A stretch of 64,000 bases of DNA from the NCBI GenBank assembly GCA_019828565.1, contig JAHDYR010000002.1, positions 248,001 to 312,000 on the forward strand, given 5' to 3'. The translations under genes were made by a program, and so were the position numbers. Position 1 is the stretch's first letter; every line of letters starts with the position of its first letter. The DNA is from Carpediemonas membranifera. Lineage: Eukaryota; Fornicata. The notes beneath the pieces were generated by a model, which did not search any database, was not told where the DNA came from, and saw only the letters and a program-made list of their open reading frames with translations. Positions 1 to 8,959 of the stretch are shown here, piece by piece.

Positions 1-1
1 C

Positions 2-145
2 CTGGCCGGCCAGTGGTTCGAGGCGTCACATGGCTCGGGCGAAGTGGCTGAGATGAAGGAGTGCGAGGCGCCGGCTCGTTCATATTTGCATACAATCGTC
101 ACTGTCGACGTCGACGCGTGGATCCCGGGCGAGACGGGCATCTGA
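2..145 (+). CDS. 3' end of an RCC1-like repeat-family gene (5' partial)
   Basis: The first 48 codons run open from the window edge to a TGA at 143-145. The sequence is almost identical to the 3' end of the RCC1-like copy ending at 20056: same GQWFEASHGSGEVAEMKECE stretch and same TVDVDAW segment. The last few codons differ, ending IPGETGI here instead of TPGAE. This shows that the RCC1-like array of 18.5-35 kb has at least one more member upstream of the window. Only the C-terminal tail is visible, so whether this copy is intact cannot be judged. Confidence 0.7.
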   Translation: MAGQWFEASHGSGEVAEMKECEAPARSYLHTIVTVDVDAWIPGETGI

Positions 146-213
146 AAAAAATCGTCGCCTTGATCACAGATCGCTATCCTGCCGTTTATTAATACGACCA
201 ACCATGCCCTGTC

Positions 214-475
214 TCAGCTGGACAGGGCGTTCAGATCCTTCACAAAGCCGGCTACATCGTGCATCTCGCCAAGAATATCCCCTGATTTGATTGTCTCAAG
301 AATTTTGGGCCAGACCTCCGTCATCCCCGCAGATTGGATCAGATGGGTCTGCCGATGCAGCGGCAGGTCGGGCAGTATCGACTCGAGCTCACGCACGCCG
401 CTCAGCGCAAACACATGAGCTTGAAGCTTGTCCTAGCGAACGCATGAGCAAGTGAGTTGCACAAACCATTGGCAT
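214..475 (-). CDS. Small 75-aa hypothetical protein with a 34-nt intron next to its start
   Basis: Reading the minus strand, ATG CCA ATG (475-467) is followed by a 34-nt intron (466-433) that starts GTTTGT and ends GCTAG. Exon 2 (432-214) then runs in frame to a stop. The product is 75 aa: MPMDKLQAHVFAL, then a helical, charged stretch ending GFVKDLNALSS. Without the intron a TAG lies immediately before the GAC that opens exon 2. The intron has the same length and donor as the one in the neighbouring histone-fold gene, which supports it. I do not recognise the family. It is divergent from the histone-fold gene, with 228 bp between start codons. The alternative is a chance ORF. Confidence 0.5.
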
Positions 476-703
476 GAGCGAGGGCTAGCTCTGCCGCTCC
501 ACCGTGTTCTGCGTCGGCCAAAACATTTGGCGGCCCAATCACAGGATCGCGTGCGGATCGGGTGGAGTCAAGCGGAGTCGTCAGCATTTAGCGAGCCCCG
601 GTCGAGGTTGTTCTTGAGGAGGAGTTGAGGCTGTCCCGGCACCCGAGATAAACGCTGACCCGCGGTGATTGACATTTCGCAGTTTATACGAGCGTCGAAC
701 GAA

Positions 704-1052
704 ATGGGCAAGGAATCGCTCTTTCTGCCAATCACAAGAACAGACAACATATTGAAGTCTGATCCGGACTTTCCGCCTGCGTCGAGGGACACGATTGCCC
801 TGATCACGCGCGCAACGGTTTGTTTTCGCCGAATAACCACATCTAACGCAGGAACTCTTTGTCCAGGAACTTTCGAAGTCTGCAGGGAAGAACACGAAGG
901 CTCGCGGCGCCAAGACCCTTTCTTATGATGATGTCGCCAATGTAGTTGCAAACGACTCCCGGTTTGCCTTCCTCAACGACGAGATCCCGCGGACACAGCC
1001 CTACAAGGGCCCCGCTGGCGCTCCTGAGCACACCAGCTCGGATAAGAAGTGA
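704..1052 (+). CDS. Histone-fold protein, CHRAC1/POLE4 (Dpb3)-like
   Basis: Two exons, 704-817 and 852-1052, give 104 aa. The 34-nt intron (818-851) begins GTTTGT and ends CTAACGCAG, so a branch-like CTAAC lies right against the acceptor. The protein has the layout of the NF-YC/CHRAC15 histone fold: LPITRTDNILKSDPD (helix 1 and loop), DTIALITRATELFVQELSK (helix 2), then KTLSYDDVANVVA before the C-terminal helix. Family members pair with a Dpb4/CHRAC-type partner in DNA polymerase epsilon or chromatin-remodelling complexes in the nucleus. An ORF calculation from the GTG at 665 is longer, but the first ATG is at 704. Which partner or complex applies here cannot be told from the sequence. Confidence 0.8.
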
Positions 1053-1279
1053 ACATACAACTCTTGTGCTTTTTAAACGCAGGCTCCAGTGTGACATTTC
1101 GTCATTCCCTCGAATCGTTGTGGGAAAAGAAGCAAGTATCAAGCAGTTACAGCACATCCATACAACATGCAAGAGCATGACATGGGGCTAAATGGCCGTC
1201 AAAACTTCGCGGCAGCACACGCAGCTTAAGGTATGCGCGGTTCGAGTTTCGTCCTTCCAACGCCTCTTAATCACTCACA

Positions 1280-1922
1280 ATGGGCATAAGCACCTCAAAG
1301 GTCTCCAAAAACACGTTGCGGGAGCTAGTGAAGAAGACTAACTTCGAAATGGATGAGGTGAAGGCTCTTCAGGAACATTTCTCTGCGATTAGCAGCTCAG
1401 AGGTTGACGACGGGCTTATCGACCAGTCGGAGATGAAGCGTGCACTTGGACTTCGCGGAGACCTCTTTGCGGAACGGTTATTCGGCCTCTTTGACGAGAA
1501 CCATGATGGAGTGATCAATTTTTCCGAATTTGTTCAGGGTCTCTCGATCTTTGCACCCCAGGCCTCCATAGACCAGAAGTTGAAGCTCAGTACGTCACTC
1601 ATGCGCTACATGAAATACCGTGGCGCATTTTTCGACCCACTTTTACCCAGGTTTCCGAATCTACGACTTTGACGGTGATGGGTACATCGACCGCCGCGAG
1701 CTCTACGATTGCCTAAAAGCCTCTCTCCAAGAGAACTCAATGGGGCTTAATGATGACCAAATCCGCTCGCTTGTTGACAAGACTTTCGAGGAGGCTGATA
1801 TGAATGGGGATGGTCTCATCGACTACAATGAGTATAAGGCGCTAGTACTCAAACACCCCGTGATGATCAAGCACATGACTCTGTCAAACCCGGTTGAATC
1901 GGTGAGGAAGATCCGGAGGTAG
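1280..1922 (+). CDS. Calcineurin B-like EF-hand protein
   Basis: Exons 1280-1589 and 1651-1922 give 193 aa. The 61-nt intron (GTACGT...TTTTACCCAG) restores the family signature KLKLSFRIYDFDGDGYI, which is split between two reading frames in the genomic sequence. The N-terminus MGISTSK fits an N-myristoylation signal. Three clear calcium loops follow: DENHDGVINFSE, DFDGDGYIDRRE and DMNGDGLIDYNE. The first EF-hand region (around SEVDDGLIDQSE) is degenerate. Relatives are calcineurin B, CHP and plant CBL proteins, which are regulatory subunits or sensors binding a phosphatase or kinase at membranes. The sequence does not decide between a calcineurin B role and a CBL/CHP role. Confidence 0.85.
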
Positions 1923-2394
1923 ATCTTTCACATATTAGACGATGCGCAGGTGAATGGTAAATAGTTTTCTCCATTTTCTCCATTAGGAGGGTAAGGATGG
2001 ATGGGAGGTAGTGTTGCCGCTTTGGCAAGTGTGGTGTGTTCGGCAGACGTCACCCATGACGGGGGTGAGTTTGCTTGCGGCAGGTCCGGAGAAAGCGCGG
2101 CAGGCTATCTTTTGGGACTGGCGTATGCAGTGGTATACGCCACATTCGACGGCAGCAGCGGATCTTGTTTTGTCTTGAATTGTCACGCCAGCTCATTCCT
2201 GGGTCTCAAGTCTGTCAGAGAAAAATTTAAAAAGAAGCCTCGGAGAGTAGTAGAAGGTACATGCCATCACCACAGTGGTATATCATCCCATATATAGCTG
2301 CATTGGGCGAGAAAAAGAAATCTCGACACCATTGTGTCGAAAATGCAAAGGCTCTGAGAAGCAATCGTTGAATATCACCGAGGAAACAAGCAGG
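1923..2394. other. Intergenic region, no supported gene
   Basis: This is the 471 bp between the EF-hand gene and the SERBP1-like gene. Short ORFs here have no recognisable protein features. An AT-rich stretch, CATATATAGC, lies about 105 bp upstream of the next start codon and could be a promoter element, but nothing else supports that. Confidence 0.4.
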
Positions 2395-3162
2395 ATGGCT
2401 ATCAACAAGTTTGCGCTTTTGGAAGATGAGGTTCAGGAGACCACTCCTGTTGTTGAGAAGAAGGTGACCGCCACCAAGAAGGTGGAGAAGGTTCCCGGTC
2501 TTGTTGCTGCCCCTGCTTCCCGTGCCGACACGCACGTGAAGAAGACCCGTGAGGAGAAGCCTCTTAAGCACAACGGCCTTGGCCGCCACTCTGGCACTGG
2601 CCGCGGCAAGGAGGTTCGCAAGGGCGGCAAGGGCGCCCACGCCTGGGGCGACGAGAAGCCCGAGTACAAGGGCTCCGAGGCTGCTCGTGAGACCACTGAC
2701 GTCACTGAGGCCGTTGAGGGTGAGACCACCCCCGCTGAGCCCGAGGTCGAGCTCATCTCTGCCGACGCCTTCCTCAAGAACCGCGTCGTCGTCGGTGCTG
2801 AGGCCGAGGCCCGTGAGGTCGATGACTCTGCCTATGAGGGCAAGGGCAAGAAGCTCGAGAAGGAGGTCGACGAGTCCCTCACTCGCTTCATGAACGTTAC
2901 CCGCAAGAAGAACCTCCGCACCCGTGAGGCCAAGGATACCAAGCTGGCTGCTCCCACTGAGATTTCTTTCCGCACCGCTTCTTCCCGCCCCCAGCGTGAC
3001 GACCGTGAGCGCCCCGCTCGCCGCCCCCGTGAGGAGGGTGACCGCCGTGCTGCCCGGCCCGACCGCAAGCCCCGCACCGAGCGTACCGTTCCCGGTAACA
3101 ACAAGCCCGCTGCTGGCAAGGGCGTCAAGCTGACCGATGCCGACTTCCCCGCTCTCCACTAA
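2395..3162 (+). CDS. SERBP1/HABP4/Stm1-like ribosome-associated RNA-binding protein
   Basis: 255 aa from the first ATG (2395); an upstream GTG in the same frame is unlikely in a eukaryote. The N-terminus INKFALLEDE matches the start of the family. The core RHSGTGRGKEVRKGGKGAHAWGDE is the HABP4/PAI-RBP1 box. The C-terminal half is rich in Arg and Pro (DRERPARRPREEGDRRAARP), and the protein ends DADFPALH, also typical. Family members bind 80S ribosomes, clamp eEF2 and occupy the mRNA channel during dormancy. Codon usage is strongly biased to C/G at third positions, as in highly expressed genes. No intron. Confidence 0.85.
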   Translation: MAINKFALLEDEVQETTPVVEKKVTATKKVEKVPGLVAAPASRADTHVKKTREEKPLKHNGLGRHSGTGRGKEVRKGGKGAHAWGDEKPEYKGSEAARETTDVTEAVEGETTPAEPEVELISADAFLKNRVVVGAEAEAREVDDSAYEGKGKKLEKEVDESLTRFMNVTRKKNLRTREAKDTKLAAPTEISFRTASSRPQRDDRERPARRPREEGDRRAARPDRKPRTERTVPGNNKPAAGKGVKLTDADFPALH

Positions 3163-3365
3163 ATCTTCTAAAGCGATTTACCGGACTTCGTTCATTTCGG
3201 GCGATTGTCAGAAGCATTTTCGCAACGGTGCAGTTGTATGCCATAAGCATGGTCTGAATATGGTCTAGTAAGGCCAGCATTGGGCCATATCGCATGCGAG
3301 AAGCAATCTGACTCCGCCGGAGTCGAGTGCAGGCTAGCCCAAGACGTGCAGGCGTGTTTGAGCGA

Positions 3366-4760
3366 ATGAGGGATCATTACGAGACTCTAGGCATCGAAGA
3401 GACCGCATCAGCTGGAGAGATCAAGAAGGCGTACTACAAGCTTTCTCTCAAGTGGCATCCTGATCGTAATTTCGGCGATGATGTGAAAGAAGCCGAGGAG
3501 AAGTTCAAGGAGATCCAGAACGCCTATGGCATTCTCTCAGATCCACAGGAACGTGCATACTATGATCGCCACAAAGATGAGATTCTTCACAGCACTGCTT
3601 TCGACGACGATACCCGCGTGAACCTCTACAGCTTCTTCTCTTCGAACTGCTACGACGGCATGGATGGCCCCAATGGCTTCTACGCAGTCTACGCCTCCGT
3701 ATTCGGCGAGCTCTTGGCTGAAGAGGAGGAAGAGCTCGGCAAGGGCCTGAGCTGGCCCACCTTTGGCGACGCAGAGGCAAGCAACAACGACGTGGACGCC
3801 TTCTACCGCCACTGGACCAACTTTTCAACCAAGAAATCGTTTACTTTCGCCAAAGTCTACGACGACCACGGCGTGACGGGCCGGTGGATGAAACGAGCCG
3901 TTGCCAAGGAGAACGAGAAGGAGAGGAGGGACCAGAAGCGCGCGTTTAACGAACGGGTGCGCCACCTTGCTCTTTTAGTCCAGAAACGTGATCCGCGATG
4001 GATTGTCCTGCAGCAGGCCAAGGCTGCCGCGGAAACCGAGCGCCTCGCCGCTATGGCCGCAAGGCAAGAAAAGGCAACCCAAGAGAAGGAGCGCAAGCGT
4101 GCAGAAGCACGCGCCAGACGCAACGAAGAGGCCGAAGCCGAGCGCCTTCGTGCCTTGGAAGAGTTCGAGTCGGCCGACCCAACAACAGTCCATCCTCTCG
4201 ACGACAGCTGGACGTTTGAGTCTGGTCAGGTGGAGATAGACGTGGCAGAGGAGCTCCTAGAGTGTTTGGACATCGATGAGTCTGGGCAGCTCCGTTGTGT
4301 GGTGTGTAATAAGTTGTTTAAGTCAGATGTGGCTTTTACAAAGCACTGTGATTCTAAGAAACACAGAGCTGCTATTGCTTCCCTTGAAGAGGAGGTTAGC
4401 AAGGACGAGAACACCCTACCCGAGTCCAACGGCGGGAATGAGACCAGCACCGGCAAGAAGAACAACGGCACCGACGAGACCACCACCACTGATGTCCAAA
4501 CTCCCCGCTCTCCAAGCCCAGACCTCGGCCGGCGTCGGAAAACTAAGACATTCAACTTTTCGGTCAACAGCGATGATGAAGGCCAGGAGGATGAGGCATA
4601 TTCTTCGAGGAAGAAGGGAAAGAAGGAGAAGCGCAAGGGAAAGAAGAAGGGCGGTAAGGCCGAGGGCGGGTTGTCGTGTCAGATATGCGGCGCTTCGTTC
4701 GCAACGAGGAATAATTTGTTCGCTCATATTCGGGAAACTGGGCATGCCGCTCTCAAGTGA
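3366..4760 (+). CDS. DNAJC21/Jjj1-like J-domain protein
   Basis: 464 aa from the ATG at 3366, just before HYETLGIE. The J domain is residues 1-70 with the HPD motif in [13 protein letters not shown] long charged helical region ([11 protein letters not shown]...[21 protein letters not shown]) follows. Then comes a Jaz/U1-type C2H2 finger, [23 protein letters not shown]. After an acidic and low-complexity linker, a second C2H2 finger, [23 protein letters not shown], closes the protein. This J + JAZ finger + C-terminal C2H2 order is diagnostic of DNAJC21/Jjj1. These proteins stimulate Hsp70 during late cytoplasmic 60S subunit maturation, when Arx1-type factors are released. The gene is convergent with the next one (112 bp between stops). 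Confidence 0.9.
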   Translation: MRDHYETLGIEETASAGEIKKAYYKLSLKWHPDRNFGDDVKEAEEKFKEIQNAYGILSDPQERAYYDRHKDEILHSTAFDDDTRVNLYSFFSSNCYDGMDGPNGFYAVYASVFGELLAEEEEELGKGLSWPTFGDAEASNNDVDAFYRHWTNFSTKKSFTFAKVYDDHGVTGRWMKRAVAKENEKERRDQKRAFNERVRHLALLVQKRDPRWIVLQQAKAAAETERLAAMAARQEKATQEKERKRAEARARRNEEAEAERLRALEEFESADPTTVHPLDDSWTFESGQVEIDVAEELLECLDIDESGQLRCVVCNKLFKSDVAFTKHCDSKKHRAAIASLEEEVSKDENTLPESNGGNETSTGKKNNGTDETTTTDVQTPRSPSPDLGRRRKTKTFNFSVNSDDEGQEDEAYSSRKKGKKEKRKGKKKGGKAEGGLSCQICGASFATRNNLFAHIRETGHAALK

Positions 4761-4872
4761 GATCGCGGTTTGTTTACACGGTAAATTATGCGGGTATGTA
4801 ACTCATGTATTTGCTCGTTCCTTTGAACAGCGATGTGAATCACCCTCTACTTCACACCAACACGTCAACCAT

Positions 4873-5952
4873 TCAACCATCATCATGATCACCGTCTCTC
4901 ATGCCCTGCCCCAGCACCACTGTCCATCCGAGCGCCCTCACAGCATCTGCCACAGATCCATTGCTCAGCACGAAAGCTGCGTCTATCCCGCCCGCGCCAG
5001 GTAATCCTGCACAAAGCACGCCTGGAGTAGACCCGATTGCTGCTAGGAAGTCTTTGGCTACTGGGGGGAGGATCGGCGAGTCGTCTCCGACTGCAAGGTC
5101 CACCTCTGCTTGGCAGGAGGCGAGGGTTCGAGCCGCGGCTCGTGTGGCCGGCCAGTGTGAAGAAGAGGATAAAGAATGGCCTAGTGTATCTACAAATCGA
5201 GTCGTGGCTGTTATGAATCTGTTTTGAATCTCTGGATCGACTGATTTGAATCTGCCAATCATTGAGATCGTCTCAGATCCTGCAGATTTGGGTGGAGTGC
5301 AGAGAGTCAATCTTGGGATCCGCTCAATCTTCTTGAAAGGGCACGCTGTGACATAATCTTTCACATTTCTGACTGCCTCATCATTTCCTGACTGGACTGA
5401 AGAGATTGTTGTCTTTGGCAACGATCGGAAGACGATGGAACCAAACACAGCTGCTGCAACGTCTGCACCGCTTCCTACCTTTCCTTGGGCCTTTGAGTGG
5501 GCCAGTAAAGCTACCGCGAAGGTCGTAGCATCGTCAGTAATTCCATGGAAAGAAAGGACTGCCCTTGCAATAGCAGAGACGACAGCCGAAGACGAGCCGA
5601 GTCCTGTCTTGCCATTGTTGGAGTAGAACTCGGCGTCGACTTCAAGAGTAGCTTTGAACGGCTTTAGCGAATGTCCCGTGGAGGCCAAGTGGGCGAGTGC
5701 AAGGGAGAGTGGGTGGTAGAGGAACGGATTTGAGGGAATGGTGGTGCTATCCTCGTCTAGGTGCGATATTGCGGCAGTTTCTCCTGTCCGCACGGAGAAT
5801 ACCGAGAAACTAGAGGTGGATGCTGAAACTCGGACATGAGCGGAGCAATGCAATTGAACGACGATCGCCGAAATATTAGGTTGTAGTATAGCGTAACCAC
5901 CTGCTAAGATGCACTTGCCACCAGCCGAAACGTCCAGAGTGTTCGTGTTCAT
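4873..5952 (-). CDS. ERG8: Phosphomevalonate kinase (GHMP kinase family)
   Basis: 359 aa, ATG at 5952-5950. The start GGKCILAGGYAIL is GHMP motif 1. GKTGLGSSSAVVSAIA is the ATP-binding motif 2, and GLPGAGGIDAAFVL is motif 3; the GAGG-D form is typical of phosphomevalonate kinase rather than mevalonate kinase. The enzyme phosphorylates 5-phosphomevalonate to 5-diphosphomevalonate in the cytosolic mevalonate pathway. It is shorter than fungal Erg8 (about 450 aa) but all three motifs are present and the frame is uninterrupted. It is divergent from the DZIP1-like gene with 151 bp between start codons. Confidence 0.88.
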   Translation of the reverse strand: MNTNTLDVSAGGKCILAGGYAILQPNISAIVVQLHCSAHVRVSASTSSFSVFSVRTGETAAISHLDEDSTTIPSNPFLYHPLSLALAHLASTGHSLKPFKATLEVDAEFYSNNGKTGLGSSSAVVSAIARAVLSFHGITDDATTFAVALLAHSKAQGKVGSGADVAAAVFGSIVFRSLPKTTISSVQSGNDEAVRNVKDYVTACPFKKIERIPRLTLCTPPKSAGSETISMIGRFKSVDPEIQNRFITATTRFVDTLGHSLSSSSHWPATRAAARTLASCQAEVDLAVGDDSPILPPVAKDFLAAIGSTPGVLCAGLPGAGGIDAAFVLSNGSVADAVRALGWTVVLGQGMRDGDHDDG

Positions 5953-6103
5953 GAATGGTCAAATGTGGCAAAACAATTGCGCTGAGTTTGCGGCTGATCG
6001 AACAGTAGACACCGACACACATGCGTAACCAGGCCATATACAACCAGAATGCAACTGATTGAGGATGCGCAGTTTATGACAGAACGAATTTCACCAAAAT
6101 ATC
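5953..6103. promoter_or_regulatory. Shared divergent promoter region
   Basis: This is the 151 bp between the start codons of the phosphomevalonate kinase gene (minus) and the DZIP1-like gene (plus). Both promoters must lie here or overlap the genes. No specific motif can be defended. Confidence 0.4.
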
Positions 6104-7096
6104 ATGCAGCGCGTGGCTTTGCAGCCACCGGACGAGCCAGTAGCTTGGAATGATGTAGAGAAATTCAACATTAACGCTCTTTTTGAGACAGGCTTCATAG
6201 ATATCGCAGACACAGCCATGTTTGACAAAATGGTCAACATCCTTGCCTATGGAGACCCAGAACAAGCAATCCACGGTTCAGTAGAGGACCACCTTCGCCA
6301 CCTCCGGCTATTCTACCGCTCCCTCCAAGGAATGGTGCAGTATCTTGCGCCCATTTCTCAGCAGCTGCACCACCACGTATACGCCCTCGAGCACGAGAAC
6401 AAGGAGCTTCAGCGCAAAGTAGACCGCATGGAGAAGAAATATTCCGACTCGAAGAAGACGATCAAGCAGCTTACAACGCAGAGGAAGGAATACCGTCGCC
6501 TGCTGGACCGGTATGAATCACTAGTGATGGCCAACGCGCAGCATGGAGCGAAGTGCGAGGTGTGCGGCAAGGTATTCCGGACAGGCGACCTCATGCTCGA
6601 GCATTGCGACCGGCATTGTGAGGAGCCGTCAATATACCCAAGAGATACAGAGATTTCAAGGCAAAAGCACGCCGAGTTCGCAATCAGGTTCCGCAGCGAG
6701 AGAGACAAGGGTCCTCCCGAAGATGCCGAGGCTCAAGTCGGTGGCCAGCCCAAGATGGGTCTGGCCGAGCTCCTCAAACTCACAGGCACTCGCCCAACCC
6801 AGCCAGATGTCCCCAAACGCGACTTCAACACTGAGTTGAACCAACTTATGAGCACAAGAGAACGGGTAGAGTCCCAGTACTTTATTGGACAGGAGCGACC
6901 CGCCCCGCCACTACCAGCAGCACTGCCTGATATTCAGGTCAACTTAGACGAGAGTCAGGAGTCAGCAAGTCCACCGCCGAGGAGACCGCCGTCGCCGGAG
7001 TCGGCACCACCGCATAGGAGGCCCCCAATGGCACAAGGTGGGATGAGCGAGAGCGAGACGGAAGGGAGCTTGTCAGAGGAGGAGTGGATCGTTTGA
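6104..7096 (+). CDS. DZIP1/Iguana-like basal body protein
   Basis: 330 aa. The N-terminal 100 residues match the DZIP N-terminal domain (FNINALFETGFIDIADTAMF, then a helical region ending LHHHVYALEHEN). A coiled coil follows (about residues 95-145, LQRKVDRMEKKYSDSKKTIK). The single C2H2 finger CEVCGKVFRTGDLMLEHCDRH lies near residues 150-172. The C-terminus is proline-rich and acidic. In animals and protists with cilia, DZIP1 proteins sit at the basal body and transition zone and are needed for ciliogenesis. Together with the Sfi1-like gene this implies a flagellated organism. Confidence 0.8.
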   Translation: MQRVALQPPDEPVAWNDVEKFNINALFETGFIDIADTAMFDKMVNILAYGDPEQAIHGSVEDHLRHLRLFYRSLQGMVQYLAPISQQLHHHVYALEHENKELQRKVDRMEKKYSDSKKTIKQLTTQRKEYRRLLDRYESLVMANAQHGAKCEVCGKVFRTGDLMLEHCDRHCEEPSIYPRDTEISRQKHAEFAIRFRSERDKGPPEDAEAQVGGQPKMGLAELLKLTGTRPTQPDVPKRDFNTELNQLMSTRERVESQYFIGQERPAPPLPAALPDIQVNLDESQESASPPPRRPPSPESAPPHRRPPMAQGGMSESETEGSLSEEEWIV

Positions 7097-7243
7097 GGGG
7101 AGCGTTTATGGTATACATAGGCTTAATCATAAAATTCGACGCGCGTTGAGTGATGTAAAGGCATATTGCCCGCTTTAAGTCAGGTTATGCCTCGTATGTG
7201 GCAATTTGGTTATGTCACGCGTTGACAGCCTTTTGATTAGCTC

Positions 7244-8764
7244 ATGTATTCCATAAATGGAATTCGTAATTCCACATTCGCCCTGACAAACAGTGGCCAC
7301 ATGAGTACAGATTCTAATGAGGAGCCGTCGGAAGTCCTCGAGTGCCCTTTGAGATTCCCTGTCTTCTCCGCCTATGCAGGGCATCAGTCTTTATCCTCGC
7401 AATTCAAAGCAGCAGTAATCACAAAGAACGGCGCAGGGGTTGATGTAACGTCACTCACGAGAGCTGAGAGCCCTTCCAAGCAGCATATTATGGCCCGTCT
7501 CTCTTCCCGCGTGCTCCGCTTGCTTCTCCTCCGCTCCCCTGATGAAAGCCTTGTCACTGTTCTTTTCTGCAATAGCACCACAGCCGCCGCCGCCCTAATG
7601 GCTAACCTGCCAACCTTAGCATATCGTTCTCTCCAACAGCATGACCTTGAAGCAATCCGCGGTGCCGACTCGTTGGCGATGAGTGATCCTTCTTACGACA
7701 TCCCTGCTGCATTATCAGCCGAAATGCGCAGAGGAACATGCTTCTGCGACTGGAACGGCGTGAAAACACGCGGAGCTGCTCCCGGTTACTCTATCAGCGA
7801 TGCTTGGTCAGGCTATAACGACCAGGGAGAGCCCGTGCTTCTAGCATGCTCCATGGACCGAGTTCTGCATAGAATGCGCAAAGGACCGGATATCCAACAG
7901 ATGGCGCCCGTGAACTTCCAGGTAGGCATACGCACTGTTGCGTACTGCCCCCGCGGTAATATCATTGCTGCAGGCATGACTCGTCAGGCAGTCGAGTTTT
8001 ACCACGGTCATGACATACTCAATTCCGATGCCAAGACTGATCCTACACTCATGGGCGGCTTTAACGTTGAGGACTTGCCGACCGCCGTCCGTCTTACCCA
8101 GGCGGCATCTGAGACAATCTGCATCTCACAATACGGCGGTAAGATGATTCAGATGCACCGACTGAGGCATAACTCATACAGGCCTGGGCACGACAGGCTC
8201 GTGTGCGACCCTATCGGCACCGTACGAGACTCTCGGGCGTTCAGTGCTCTCGATGTAGACCGTCACGTCCTTGCCACTGGCGTAGGCTGCGCAGGAGCCT
8301 ACGTCCGCCTCTGGGACATCAGTCAGCAGCGTCCTTTCTTCCAGGCAGGCAACTTCCTCGGCGTCTTGTCAATGAGCGTGAACGTCGCCGCGCAGGATAT
8401 GGTTGTTGGCACGGGCGACGGGAGTTGGGGCTATGCCGGAAACGTGTTCACACTCGACCTCCGTTCGCCCAATGACCAGGTCAACCTCACAGGCAACTCG
8501 TCGGCCAGGCTCTCTGGGACATACTTTGTTCGTGCCTGTCTTGATGGATATACCGTTATTTCGGGACACGGAAACGGTCACATCAACTTTTATGATAGAC
8601 GTATGGGCGGGGTGGTACACTCGATCAGCTTGAGGCAAAAGCCGCGCAGCAAGTGCATTGTCACCCACATTGCCGAGTTTGGCGACGAGGTGGTTGTGAC
8701 CACCGCTTCGAAGAACACAAATGTGGTCATCTTGTCGAAAGACCATAGAGGAGGTGTTATGTGA
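7244..8764 (+). CDS. WD40-repeat protein of unknown role
   Basis: 506 aa from the ATG at 7244; the ATG at 7301 (MSTDSNEEPSEV) is an alternative start. Several degenerate WD40 blades are visible in the second half: VGIRTVAYCPRGNIIAAGM, GAYVRLWDISQQRPFF, AQDMVVGTGDGSWGYAGNVFTLDL and DGYTVISGHGNGHINFYDRR. The first 150 residues show no recognisable domain. A seven-blade propeller scaffold is likely. I see nothing that assigns a complex or pathway. No intron is needed. Confidence 0.7.
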   Translation: MYSINGIRNSTFALTNSGHMSTDSNEEPSEVLECPLRFPVFSAYAGHQSLSSQFKAAVITKNGAGVDVTSLTRAESPSKQHIMARLSSRVLRLLLLRSPDESLVTVLFCNSTTAAAALMANLPTLAYRSLQQHDLEAIRGADSLAMSDPSYDIPAALSAEMRRGTCFCDWNGVKTRGAAPGYSISDAWSGYNDQGEPVLLACSMDRVLHRMRKGPDIQQMAPVNFQVGIRTVAYCPRGNIIAAGMTRQAVEFYHGHDILNSDAKTDPTLMGGFNVEDLPTAVRLTQAASETICISQYGGKMIQMHRLRHNSYRPGHDRLVCDPIGTVRDSRAFSALDVDRHVLATGVGCAGAYVRLWDISQQRPFFQAGNFLGVLSMSVNVAAQDMVVGTGDGSWGYAGNVFTLDLRSPNDQVNLTGNSSARLSGTYFVRACLDGYTVISGHGNGHINFYDRRMGGVVHSISLRQKPRSKCIVTHIAEFGDEVVVTTASKNTNVVILSKDHRGGVM

Positions 8765-8959
8765 ACCCCCTCTTATCGGATATTAAGGTAAATGGATCAG
8801 ATCGGACTGTGATGACCGGAGACGGCGAAAATGAACGGGAAAAGGCTGGGTTGACGCGAAGATAGTCATGCGAGAGCAAAGAGGGTCTGCCCACCATTTG
8901 TATCCGAATGTTCACGGCTCGAGGCAGCAGGTTTAGCCACCCACAAACCAAGCCAACGA

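Noticed and set aside
2227-3159. 310-codon minus-strand ORF opposite the SERBP1-like gene
   Set aside because: It is a shadow of a strongly biased gene; the plus strand has the HABP4 box and the DFPAL end, the minus strand only Leu/Gly/Val low complexity.
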